Positions 26,410 to 34,130 of a DNA stretch of 54,396 nucleotides are shown here, in pieces. Source of the stretch: Prevotella sp. CAG:1320 (lineage in GTDB: Bacteria; Bacteroidota; Bacteroidia; Bacteroidales; Bacteroidaceae); NCBI GenBank assembly GCA_000435635.1, contig FR882138.1, forward strand, positions 29,420 through 83,815, read 5' to 3'. A model generated the notes under the pieces. That model ran no database searches. It was not told the DNA's origin and saw only the letters and a list, made by a program, of their open reading frames with translations. The position numbers were made by a program, and so were the translations under genes. The first letter of the stretch is position 1. Every line of letters starts with the position of its first letter.

Positions 26410-26422
26410 GTACCCAGACCCG
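26410..26422. other. Outer att site of island 1
   Basis: GTACCCAGACCCG matches the tRNA-Leu(CAA) 3' end (38940-38952) at 12 of 13 positions. It is followed by integrase-type sequence 190 bp downstream. Confidence 0.7.
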
Positions 26423-26547
26423 CATTTGAAATATTAAATCTAGAACAATCAGTTTAAATAGAAAAACGATGAAGTTTAAACTAAACTAATTATTAAACAT
26501 TTATATTGGAATATAAAATTGATTCAATTTAATTGGATTAAAACAAA

Positions 26548-26580
26548 TTTGGGATAAACGGGAACAATTCACTATCTTTG
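26548..26580 (+). promoter_or_regulatory. Promoter of the island 1 integrase remnant
   Basis: TTTG (26548-26551), 21 nt, TATCTTTG (26573-26580). The arm-like word AAACGGGAACAATTC sits between the two boxes, so integrase binding would repress its own promoter (inference). Confidence 0.6.
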
Positions 26581-26612
26581 TAGTGTTCAATCCAGAAATA
26601 GAATCGAAGCTT

Positions 26613-26801
26613 ATGAAAGTGACTGCATTCATACGAAAAACGGCAAAGAAGAATGATTTGGAGACCAAAGCCATCATCTATTTCCGCCTGCGTGACGGAA
26701 AGAAAGACATCAAGGCGGCAAGTGAGCTTTCCATTAGCCCCAACCATTGGAGCCCAGAAAAGCAGGGATATAAAGACCGTGGAACGGACATATATAAATG
26801 A
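26613..26801 (+). pseudogene. Tyrosine integrase, N-terminal fragment
   Basis: 62 codons from the ATG at 26613. The product (KVTAFIRKTAKKNDLETK, then LRDGKKDIKAASELSISP) is the arm-DNA-binding domain of Bacteroidota tyrosine recombinases. It ends at a TGA after KDRGTDIYK; core-binding and catalytic domains are absent. The ORF6N gene follows within 60 bp, so a deletion probably joined the two. Confidence 0.75.
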
Positions 26802-26854
26802 ATGGCGGAGTTACCTTACCAAAGCAGACTAAAGAAAATACGAACATAATAGCT

Positions 26855-27886
26855 ATGAATATGGATAAAAACATTATCGCAGAAGAAGTCAATGCCGAAT
26901 ATATGAAAGGGGTTATATACTACGTCCGGGGTGTTCGCGTAATGCTTGATATGGATTTGGCTAAAATCTACGGATATAGAACCAAGGATTTTAACCGTCA
27001 GGTCAAGAACAATATTGAGAAGTTTGAGCAAGACTTCATGTTTCAGTTGACCAATGAAGAGTGCGAAATTTTGAGGTGCAAAAATTCCACCTCAAGTTGG
27101 GGAGGTCGCAGATATAACCCTTATGCCTTTACGGAGCAAGGAATATATATGCTTATGACCGTCCTGAAAGGTGAGTTGGCAACCAAGCAAAGTAAGGCAT
27201 TGATTCGCATCTTCAAGCAGATGAAGGACTACATTGTTGACAACCAGCCGTTGTTGGGACAGAGGGAATACCTCCAGCTTTCTTTGCAGACAACCCAGAA
27301 CACCAAAGACTTGCTTGATTTGCGTAAATCCTTATCGGCTGTCGATGATAAGGTTGCCAGCATAATAGACACATTGGGCAATGTCGTAACCAAGTCGGAA
27401 CTGGCGAATGTCATGCTTGACTTTAGCAATCCTACCGTCAGGAGAGGATGGCTGATACTCAACGGCCAGCCTGTGGAATCCGATTTGGCTTACCAGCAGA
27501 TTTATGCTACAGCCAAGAAAACGATATTTGTGGTAGATAATTATATCGGATTAAAGACATTGGTACTCTTGAAAGAGGTTTCTGCCAATGTGAAGATTAC
27601 TGTATTCTCAGACAATATCGGCAATCGACTACATCAGGCGGAGTTTAATGACTTCTGTCGGGAATATCCCGATGTTTCTGTTTCGCTGCAAACATCCGGC
27701 GGTATATTCCATGACAGATATATTGTCATTGACTATAAAACAGCCGATGAGCAGATTTATCATTGCGGTGCCTCATCCAAAGACGGAGGAAATAAAGTAA
27801 CGACCATTACAGCCGTTACCGATGGATGCATTTATCACCCCGTGATAGACCAACTTCTGAATAATCCAGCATTAGTGTTGCGGTAA
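26855..27886 (+). CDS. ORF6N-domain protein with PLD-like C-terminal domain
   Basis: 343 aa from the ATG at 26855 (MNMDKNIIAEEV); an ATG at 26798 would add 19 residues that look unrelated. An ORF6N domain (GVRVMLDMDLAKIYGYRTKDFNRQV, two parts of the motif) covers about 15-110, a coiled segment about 125-185, and the C-terminal third has HDRYIVID followed by GASSKDGG. This is an HxR-x4-D variant of the phospholipase D/nuclease HxK motif. ORF6N/KilA-N proteins are typical of phages and islands; DNA binding is likely, catalysis uncertain. Confidence 0.8.
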   Translation: MNMDKNIIAEEVNAEYMKGVIYYVRGVRVMLDMDLAKIYGYRTKDFNRQVKNNIEKFEQDFMFQLTNEECEILRCKNSTSSWGGRRYNPYAFTEQGIYMLMTVLKGELATKQSKALIRIFKQMKDYIVDNQPLLGQREYLQLSLQTTQNTKDLLDLRKSLSAVDDKVASIIDTLGNVVTKSELANVMLDFSNPTVRRGWLILNGQPVESDLAYQQIYATAKKTIFVVDNYIGLKTLVLLKEVSANVKITVFSDNIGNRLHQAEFNDFCREYPDVSVSLQTSGGIFHDRYIVIDYKTADEQIYHCGASSKDGGNKVTTITAVTDGCIYHPVIDQLLNNPALVLR

Positions 27887-27993
27887 AGTCTTGCCAAAAT
27901 GAGATTTCAAACATAGCGATAAACGAGATTCATTCAATATTCATTTCGTTTCTTTCGTTTCCAATTTCGCCGAAATAAGCGAAACGCAAATCA

Positions 27994-28368
27994 TTGAATT
28001 TTAGCGAAATCCATTTATACTTTTGCACCATCGTTCCGGTATGGGGAGCGGTGGTGCAATCGTACGACAAGAAGGATACCAATAAAAATGAAAGTCGGAC
28101 TGCAGGAATACATAACCACAGACACCAGAATTATATCGAATGGGACAGCAACCCTGCATCCAATGAGGGCACCAATTCTGATTTTACAGCGAACAGCAAT
28201 GGGGAAAGCACATTAACATCTATTAGTGGCAATTTGATGGAAGGAATAACCGAACTTATCATTCAACCGACAGTTGCTCGGATAGGTACAGGCAGTGGCA
28301 CCAGTGACAATACGCTTAATCATGACAAGGACAAGAACAAACAACGAAAAGGAGGACGCAGAAGATGA
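27994..28368 (+). CDS. Hypothetical hydrophilic protein ahead of mobC (start uncertain)
   Basis: The frame of up to 124 codons overlaps the mobC start by 4 nt. Its first 20 codons include a promoter box and a strong hairpin, so if real it starts later, possibly at a GTG at 28051/28054. The product is rich in Asn, Ser, Thr and Gly and ends KDKNKQRKGGRRR. No family recognised. The overlap with mobC is the main support. Confidence 0.35.
   Translation: MNFSEIHLYFCTIVPVWGAVVQSYDKKDTNKNESRTAGIHNHRHQNYIEWDSNPASNEGTNSDFTANSNGESTLTSISGNLMEGITELIIQPTVARIGTGSGTSDNTLNHDKDKNKQRKGGRRR
28018..28059 (+). promoter_or_regulatory. -7 box and long hairpin upstream of mobC (possible oriT)
   Basis: TACTTTTG (28018-28025) overlaps the left arm of an 11-bp inverted repeat, TTGCACCATCG (28023-28033) and CGGTGGTGCAA (28049-28059), with one G-U pair and a 15-nt loop. 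Hairpins of this size beside mob genes often mark a transfer origin; an RNA attenuator is the alternative. Confidence 0.4.
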
Positions 28369-29018
28369 AAACAGGAAACGATAACAAGCGTACCAAGCGC
28401 AAGGAAATACAGTTCAGTGAATCAGAATATGCCATGATTGAGAAGAAAGCCAATGCCGCACGGTTATCTATGGCGGCATTTATCCGCGAAGCCGCATTGG
28501 GTAAAGAGCTGTCAGCCGCACTTACCATAGAAGAAAGCGAGCGGATAAAGCGCACGGCCAACATCAGCTACAAGATGCAAGTCAACCTCAATCAGATTGC
28601 ACGGCTGGCCAATATCCACGGCTTACCTTTTGTAACAGACGCTATCCGCGAATACATCTGCCGTACCAACGAATATTTCAAGACTGGTGCATGGAATGAA
28701 ATGGATTTATCTGCCTATGAATCCGAGCAAAAGCAGCAGGAACAACTTGCCGCAAAAGTACGTGAACTTCAAAAGAAGAACACGGAATTACAGAAAGCGG
28801 CGACCAACTATTACCTTTATACCGCCGAAGGTGAACGCCTTTTCTGCGAACGGCACAACTGCCGGATTTATCCAGACAACCGAGGCATCTTTTGGCATTT
28901 CAAAGTTGCCGACTATCCGGCTTATACACTTCCGACTGAAATTAGTCGGGTGTATCTTAACCATGAGATTTCGATACGGGATGTGTATGTGCATTGGCGG
29001 AAGAACAGTCATAAATAG
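28365..29018 (+). CDS. mobC: MobC-like plasmid mobilization relaxosome protein
   Basis: 217 aa. The N-terminal half has the ribbon-helix-helix pattern of MobC accessory proteins (KEIQFSESEYAMIEKKAN, then SMAAFIREAALG) and the family phrase ISYKMQVNLNQIARLANIHG near residue 70. A coiled coil follows (about 120-145) and then an unrecognised C-terminal part (YYLYTAEGERLFCERHNC). A relaxase normally follows; none is present in the island. Confidence 0.72.
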   Translation: MKTGNDNKRTKRKEIQFSESEYAMIEKKANAARLSMAAFIREAALGKELSAALTIEESERIKRTANISYKMQVNLNQIARLANIHGLPFVTDAIREYICRTNEYFKTGAWNEMDLSAYESEQKQQEQLAAKVRELQKKNTELQKAATNYYLYTAEGERLFCERHNCRIYPDNRGIFWHFKVADYPAYTLPTEISRVYLNHEISIRDVYVHWRKNSHK

Positions 29019-29023
29019 AACTC

Positions 29024-29069
29024 GTGTAAATAGGATGTTGGAATCAGAAAATCCAACATCTTATTACAC
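29024..29069. terminator. Bidirectional terminator between mobC and the convergent gene
   Basis: Inner 9-bp stem GATGTTGGA / TCCAACATC and outer GTGTAA / TTACAC, in the 56-bp gap between convergent genes. Confidence 0.65.
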
Positions 29070-29074
29070 ATAAA

Positions 29075-29560
29075 CTATTGAATACTGATTAAAGTCCACC
29101 CTTGAGCCTTTAATGATTCCATTATAATTATAGAAGCATCAACAGCTTCTTTGATAGGATACTTTTCTTCTAATCTTATCCAAAATGGCCAATATTTATC
29201 CCTACTTGTATGCCCATCGTCTAATAAAAAAACACTTTCAACATCATTGCGCGTGCTCGATGAATTCCTTTTTGACCAGTACTTTGCAAAGTAGTCATCT
29301 TTAATCTTGGGAATATCAATTTTTGATAAAATAAGATTTCGTTCGTTTGTTTTCTCAGTTCTGCAACCATAGTAAATACCACAGTAATTTTTCTTGTCAA
29401 ACTCAATAACTACTTCAATTTTTATACTTTCCTTTGATAATTCCCAATGATAATAGACTTCGTTTTTGACATCTATCTCCTTTTTTTGCGGGAGAAGTGA
29501 ACACAAATCTTTCCATTTTTCTTGCCATTGTTGCGATGCATCGTTCATAAACATAAACAT
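29075..29560 (-). CDS. Hypothetical protein of island 1
   Basis: 161 aa (or 157 from the second internal ATG at 29548). Strong alternation of strands with IKIEVVIEFDKKNYCGIYYG and a C-terminal helix (EAVDASIIIMESLKAQG). The mix recalls small proteins of the DUF4268 / PD-(D/E)XK-like kind, but I see no sure catalytic set. Very AT-rich, Lys/Glu-rich. It follows the secreted gene pair on the same strand with a 63-bp gap. Confidence 0.6.
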   Translation of the reverse strand: MFMFMNDASQQWQEKWKDLCSLLPQKKEIDVKNEVYYHWELSKESIKIEVVIEFDKKNYCGIYYGCRTEKTNERNLILSKIDIPKIKDDYFAKYWSKRNSSSTRNDVESVFLLDDGHTSRDKYWPFWIRLEEKYPIKEAVDASIIIMESLKAQGWTLISIQ

Positions 29561-29623
29561 TTAGAGATGAATATATATTTTTCAAATTAAAGGTTTAGAA
29601 CCGTACTACAACGCCCGAAACAT

Positions 29624-30472
29624 TTATCTAAAGCTAAAACCTCTGTTTTCCAACAATCTTTTAAAGCTGCCATTTCGTGCTTTCTTAATAAAAGCTGGAA
29701 TATGCAACTTCAAATATAGCATAAGTTCGTCGGCCTTATATCGATCATCTATATTCTTATGATTGATTTGGGTAATACCTCGAACAACATCTTTACTCTT
29801 AGAATAATCCAATCTTCTCAATTCATCAACAAATTGCCCGACCAATTTATCAAATGGATATAAACCAGTTAAGACTTTATTATCGCTTGTGTAGTCCCCT
29901 AATATGTGAACATTATAAGCCATTGATGCAAGAAAATGAGAATAAACTCTTTCGGTGCCTCCGTGGGCAAATCCAAAGGTCTGTTCTGTTTTTTGAATAA
30001 TAAGCCTATTTCGTCTTGCTTGCTCAGATTTTATTTTCGCTTTAAATACCCTTATATTAGATTCTATATTTCGGTCTTTTGTCTCACAATACTCACGAAT
30101 GAATTGTTCCAGTTCGGCACTCCATGGCTCCGCCTCATAAGCCCAATGAAACAAAAGTCTATGATTTCGAGAATGAGAAATATATAATCCTTCATAATCT
30201 TGATCCAATTGTTTGTGAAATGTATTCGGATTATCAATCATGTCAGAGCTGATAAATTTAGTCCAGCTCTGATTACTCTTAGTGTCTTTTGAACGACTGA
30301 ATAACTTAAGGTTGTATTCAAATCCAAAGACATCCATGATATCTTCGCAATGTTGAATAAACCCGTTATGAGCGTAAACATTCAACACTGAAGATAATAG
30401 AATAAGGGCAAATGCTCCTGCTTTCTGTATTATACTTGTTTTAGTCACTTCCTTTATCTTTTGAATCATCAT
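29624..30472 (-). CDS. Secreted protein, possible zinc phospholipase C / S1-P1 nuclease-like hydrolase
   Basis: 282 aa from the ATG at 30472 (MMIQKIKEVTKTSI), chosen because a signal peptide starts there (AGAFALILLSSVLNVYA, then HNGF); the longer frame runs back through the upstream gene. The mature protein would begin with a histidine and has His residues in QHCEDIM, SHSRNH, FHWAYE, and the phrase NVHILGDYTSDN, which resembles the HxxGD zinc site of phospholipase C/P1 nuclease proteins. That reading is inference from a few residues. The start overlaps the 703-aa gene by 32 nt, so the two are coupled. Confidence 0.6.
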   Translation of the reverse strand: MMIQKIKEVTKTSIIQKAGAFALILLSSVLNVYAHNGFIQHCEDIMDVFGFEYNLKLFSRSKDTKSNQSWTKFISSDMIDNPNTFHKQLDQDYEGLYISHSRNHRLLFHWAYEAEPWSAELEQFIREYCETKDRNIESNIRVFKAKIKSEQARRNRLIIQKTEQTFGFAHGGTERVYSHFLASMAYNVHILGDYTSDNKVLTGLYPFDKLVGQFVDELRRLDYSKSKDVVRGITQINHKNIDDRYKADELMLYLKLHIPAFIKKARNGSFKRLLENRGFSFR

Positions 30473-32552
30473 TACTAGAAAAAAAGCCACATATACTATT
30501 CCAAGTTTTTGACCACCACGATGGTTCGCTCGTTTTGGGGGCAGTATCTTTTGCATCTTCATCAGAAAACCAACTTTTGATAGTTTTCCATATCTTCGCC
30601 CACCATGATTCTTTTTTCTCAATAATAGTACACTGATATTCGTCTTTACATGCAATATTCGCAAAGACAGTTCTATCACCTACCGAATACAGATATGGCT
30701 TCAAATCTTTATTATCTGAATCATATTTATACATCAGGTTTATTCCATTGGCAAAGACTATCCGTAAATAATAACCTTCTTGCTTAGTTGAATGATATGG
30801 TCTGTACCTAAGGCTATCACCTGAGAATTTTATTTTAACACCATTACTTTCACCTTTATCAATATAATCATTTCCCCATTCCTCACATTCTAAGTTCGTG
30901 TCATAGCTTTTGGGGGCATGGTCTTTGCAAAAATCTATAATATCCTCAATATCATCATTCGATAAAGAGAACTCGCTCATTCGCGGCCATTCTTCTTTCC
31001 GTATTTTTTCATAATCAATATTTTCCTTTAGAATGAATACCTTATTGGGAATAAGAGTTTCAAAAAACAAATATTTAAGATCTTTGTTTGCCTTAAAACA
31101 ATCTACATCTTCTATTTCATCCAAAGTTACCCCTTCAGTAAATGCAGTTCGTAATTGTTGTATGGTAACCTTTTTTGCTTTATGGTTCTCTATGTAAATA
31201 GATATGTCGCCGACATTATACGAAATACGTTTAGGTAAGATAATATGTAACTCATCATTTAGGTGAGTACCAATCCACAGATGATACCATTTCCTATAAC
31301 TGACATCATTAAAACTAATTATTTTCGAGATGTTTTCCCAAGCGTTTTCTTTTGAGTTAATTAGGAAAGTTATGTATGAATCAAAATTTATTCCAGAATT
31401 CTTACTAAATGAAGTCTGTATATTTGTATTTAGAACTGGATATTTAGCCATCATCGGCAACAATTTGGCTGCGGCCATAAATAAAAGATTATGGTCTGAC
31501 GCATTAGGATCATCTATGCCCATCCGTATTAAATCCAATCCCTTTTCCTCGTTTTTCAATTCATACAGATATACCATTGCACATTGCAAAATAGCAGCAC
31601 TATTGCTGGGAAGGTTTTGCAGTGCTATGTTTATTAATTGCTCCTTTTCTATATTTGATAAGTTTTTCTCATAAGACAGTCTTGTTAAAGCAATACAACC
31701 ACTTTTCTCATCATATCTTAATATAGGAGCTTTCTTATACATATTAAGATAAGCTGCAAAATTTGGCTTTGCCTTATCGTACTGTCCCAAATCTACATAC
31801 CCCATCCCTAAATGGTAATAGTATTCAGCGATTTGTTCATAAGTTTTGCGGTGGTCTTCAAGCAATCGAACACGTTTTGCTGCATCAGACTCAGAAATAT
31901 AGTCGCTGAACAAATTTGCTGTAGCTTCCGTTAACCTGTCATTTTCGCTGAGATGATATTTATTGTAAAGACTGAAGACTATGCTCAAAGCTGTTTTCCG
32001 CACATCATTTATCGTATTCAAATCTTCTTTACGTAAATCCCACATAGCACGCAGTTCCTCAATGTTCTGTTCACCTTGCATGGTCTTGTATTCTACAGCA
32101 GAGCGAGCAGCTGTAAGCAAAGTTTGAAAAGCAAACTGATAACCCATTCCCGGTCCAGCGTTTCCTGTTAATAACATTGTTGGATCTAAGGCATTGGATA
32201 GTGCTGCCCACTTCATGTTATCTCTCTTTATGGATTGTATTCGTCTGAGCAAAGCACGTTCCTCTTCCGTTATCTCAAATCTGCTAACTGCATCTAACAA
32301 TTCTATCCTAAAATCATTGATTTCATACAGCCCTATTATCTGCTCCATTGTTAGGTTGTTTATTAGCTGATCAGACTCATGCTCAAGGACAGTCATAGAT
32401 TTATTATGAACTATATTGGTCAATGTAGTGATGCAATAATTCATCTGGGCGATGACCATGTCCTTATCGGATTGAGCAAATGTATAGGGGACATTGGAAA
32501 AGATTATAGCCAATGTCAGGGCAACAGCTTTCATGTAGGATGAGATTTTCAT
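30441..32552 (-). CDS. Large secreted TPR-like protein with Trp-rich C-terminal tail
   Basis: 703 aa. Signal peptide MKISSYMKAVALTLAIIFSN ending near ALA-like FAQ. The middle (about 230-370) has TPR-type helices (EYYYHLGMGYVDLGQYDKAK, NIALQNLPSNSAAIL). The last 60 residues contain two similar amphipathic segments, SWWAKIWKTIKSWFS and SWWSKTWNSICGFFS, each followed by an acidic stretch. No family recognised. Coupled to the downstream possible hydrolase. Codon use and base composition are strongly AT-rich, unlike the chromosome. Confidence 0.75.
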   Translation of the reverse strand: MKISSYMKAVALTLAIIFSNVPYTFAQSDKDMVIAQMNYCITTLTNIVHNKSMTVLEHESDQLINNLTMEQIIGLYEINDFRIELLDAVSRFEITEEERALLRRIQSIKRDNMKWAALSNALDPTMLLTGNAGPGMGYQFAFQTLLTAARSAVEYKTMQGEQNIEELRAMWDLRKEDLNTINDVRKTALSIVFSLYNKYHLSENDRLTEATANLFSDYISESDAAKRVRLLEDHRKTYEQIAEYYYHLGMGYVDLGQYDKAKPNFAAYLNMYKKAPILRYDEKSGCIALTRLSYEKNLSNIEKEQLINIALQNLPSNSAAILQCAMVYLYELKNEEKGLDLIRMGIDDPNASDHNLLFMAAAKLLPMMAKYPVLNTNIQTSFSKNSGINFDSYITFLINSKENAWENISKIISFNDVSYRKWYHLWIGTHLNDELHIILPKRISYNVGDISIYIENHKAKKVTIQQLRTAFTEGVTLDEIEDVDCFKANKDLKYLFFETLIPNKVFILKENIDYEKIRKEEWPRMSEFSLSNDDIEDIIDFCKDHAPKSYDTNLECEEWGNDYIDKGESNGVKIKFSGDSLRYRPYHSTKQEGYYLRIVFANGINLMYKYDSDNKDLKPYLYSVGDRTVFANIACKDEYQCTIIEKKESWWAKIWKTIKSWFSDEDAKDTAPKTSEPSWWSKTWNSICGFFSSNDDSKDKGSD

Positions 32553-32654
32553 ATTATCGCGCCTTTTATTGTCATTTAATCAAATGTTATTCCTTTTAAT
32601 TCCGCTCCACAGACTTGTTCTGTGGGAACAAAACGGGAACATTCTTAAAAGAAG

Positions 32655-32693
32655 AAAAGGATAAGTCGTTTGTTATTAACTACTTATCCTTTT
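32655..32693 (-). terminator. Hairpin terminator at the island 1 / island 2 junction
   Basis: Perfect 12-bp stem AAAAGGATAAGT / ACTTATCCTTTT with a 15-nt loop, ending 6 nt before the att core. Read leftward it is followed by CTTCTTTTAA. The 349 bp from 32553 to 32901 hold no gene: this hairpin, a smaller one (CCACAGA / TCTGTGG at about 32608), the att region, an arm repeat and the integrase promoter. Confidence 0.75.
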
Positions 32694-32697
32694 ACCT

Positions 32698-32741
32698 TGT
32701 ACCCAGAGCCGATAAAGTACCCAGCAAAGATTATGTACCCA
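32698..32741. other. Inner att site with three GTACCCA words at 18-nt spacing
   Basis: TGTACCCAGAGCCG (32698-32711) is identical to the tRNA-Leu(CAA) end at 38939-38952. GTACCCA starts at 32699, 32717 and 32735, exactly 18 nt apart. The first is the presumed crossover core; the other two may be accessory integrase sites. Confidence 0.75.
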
Positions 32742-32824
32742 AAAGAAGCTAAGTGAAAGAAAATCAGAGGTAGAAAAAGAGGTATATTAACCCTTGGTTT
32801 CTTAAAAAAGACTATATTTTGCCG

Positions 32825-32851
32825 TTTTTTGCTACCCTTTTGCTACCCAGA
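32825..32851. repeat. Left subterminal repeat of island 2 (integrase arm site)
   Basis: 27-bp perfect copy of 38869-38895. It contains GCTACCC twice, 11 nt apart (32831, 32842), the second continuing into AGA, so it resembles the att core. It ends 14 nt before the TATCTTTG box of the integrase promoter. Confidence 0.75.
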
Positions 32852-32865
32852 TAAAATTAAATACC

Positions 32866-32873
32866 TATCTTTG
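32866..32873 (+). promoter_or_regulatory. -7 box of the island 2 integrase promoter
   Basis: Perfect TATCTTTG, 28 nt before the integrase ATG. A TTTG at 32839-32842, inside the arm repeat, is 23 nt upstream, slightly long for a -33. Bound integrase would cover it. Confidence 0.55.
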
Positions 32874-32901
32874 CAAACAAGGGAATCAAAGAGCAAAGAC
32901 G

Positions 32902-34125
32902 ATGGCTATCAGAAAGGAATACAGGAGCGACAACACCTATATGATTAGCACCGACACAGGGGATAATCCCAAGTTGGGGGCAAAGGTGTTGTCAGATGGT
33001 AAAGAAAGCCTTTTTTTGGATTACTATTTTGGTTATACCAAAGTGGTAAGCGAGAAAACGGGTAAAGAAGTAGTGAGGGTTGACAGGAAGCGTGAATTTC
33101 TGAAACTCTACCTTTGGCAAGCCCCCAGAACACCGCTTGAACGCCAGCAGAACAAAGAAACGTTGGAGCTTGCAAAGAAGATTAGGTTTGAACGCGGGCA
33201 GGAACTGTTAGAAAGCATGGAGGGCTACAGGCTTAAAAAGGAACGTGATATAAACTTTCTGGACTACTTCAAAGCCTATATTGACAAATACACCAAGAAA
33301 GATATTAGGATGGTGGAAATAGCCCTTAAACGTTTCATTGACTTTCTGAACGACACCCCAGAATACAACAAGTATGCCAAGAGGATAAAGCCAGAACAGA
33401 TAACTAAAGATATGGTTGAGGCTTTCACGGAGTATCTACAGGGAAGAAGCGTGGGCGAGGGTGCTAAGAGCATATATGCACGGTTTAAGAAAGTGATTAA
33501 ATATGCAATAGAACATGATGTGATGTTGAAGAACCCTTGCACGGGCATAACTATAAAGGTGGATGACCAGATATTAAGGAAAGAGGTGCTTTCACCAGAG
33601 GAAATGCAACAGCTTATAGCAACCCACTATGAACACGAGAACCCCAATATAAGGCGGGCTTTTATCTTTTGCCTCTATTGTGGGCTAAGATATTGTGACG
33701 TGAAAGACCTTACATTTGCCAACGTGGATTTTTCAAACAAGCTGTTGAAGTTTGAACAGAACAAGACAAAGGGGCATAGTGCCAGCAGTGGCGTTGTGAT
33801 ACCTCTAAATGATGGGATATTGAAGCTGATAGGAGAGCCAAGCAGCCCAGGTAATAGGGATGAGGCTATATTTCCCTTGCCAAGCTATGAAATGTGCTTA
33901 AAAGCCCTCAAAAGATGGGTAAAACGGGCAGGAATAAACAAGCATATCAGTTGGCATTGTGCACGGCATTCCTTTGCCGTGAATATCCTTAACAATGGTG
34001 CAAACATTAAGACGGTGGCAAGTTTGTTGGGGCATAGCGGGCTAAAACATACAGAGAAGTACACGAGGGCGGTAGATAGTTTGAAGCAAGAGGCAATAAA
34101 CAGTTTACCAGAACTTAAATTGTAG
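32902..34125 (+). CDS. int: Tyrosine site-specific integrase
   Basis: 407 aa, full length. Arm-binding N-terminus, SAM-like core-binding domain at about 110-210, catalytic domain about 225-400. Catalytic residues are visible: Arg in CGLRYCDVKDL, Lys in NKTKGHSASS, His-x-x-Arg in SWHCARHSFAV, His in LLGHSGLKHTEKYTR and its Tyr nucleophile. It is the likely recombinase for tRNA-Leu(CAA). Located at the end far from the tRNA, 190 bp from the att core, the same position as the broken integrase of island 1. Confidence 0.95.
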   Translation: MAIRKEYRSDNTYMISTDTGDNPKLGAKVLSDGKESLFLDYYFGYTKVVSEKTGKEVVRVDRKREFLKLYLWQAPRTPLERQQNKETLELAKKIRFERGQELLESMEGYRLKKERDINFLDYFKAYIDKYTKKDIRMVEIALKRFIDFLNDTPEYNKYAKRIKPEQITKDMVEAFTEYLQGRSVGEGAKSIYARFKKVIKYAIEHDVMLKNPCTGITIKVDDQILRKEVLSPEEMQQLIATHYEHENPNIRRAFIFCLYCGLRYCDVKDLTFANVDFSNKLLKFEQNKTKGHSASSGVVIPLNDGILKLIGEPSSPGNRDEAIFPLPSYEMCLKALKRWVKRAGINKHISWHCARHSFAVNILNNGANIKTVASLLGHSGLKHTEKYTRAVDSLKQEAINSLPELKL

Positions 34126-34130
34126 TCAGT

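Larger units (their letters stand above)
26410..32698. mobile_element. Island 1: degenerate integrative element at tRNA-Leu(CAA)
   Basis: Bounded by tRNA-derived cores at 26410 and 32699. Contents: truncated tyrosine integrase next to the left end, ORF6N protein, MobC-like protein with a hairpin resembling an oriT, an unknown gene, and a secreted gene pair. Related subterminal words AAACGGGAACA(A)TTC occur at 26556-26570 and 32631-32644, a likely pair of integrase arm sites. Much more AT-rich than the flanks, especially 29-32.5 kb. The integrase is broken, so it probably cannot excise alone. Confidence 0.75.
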
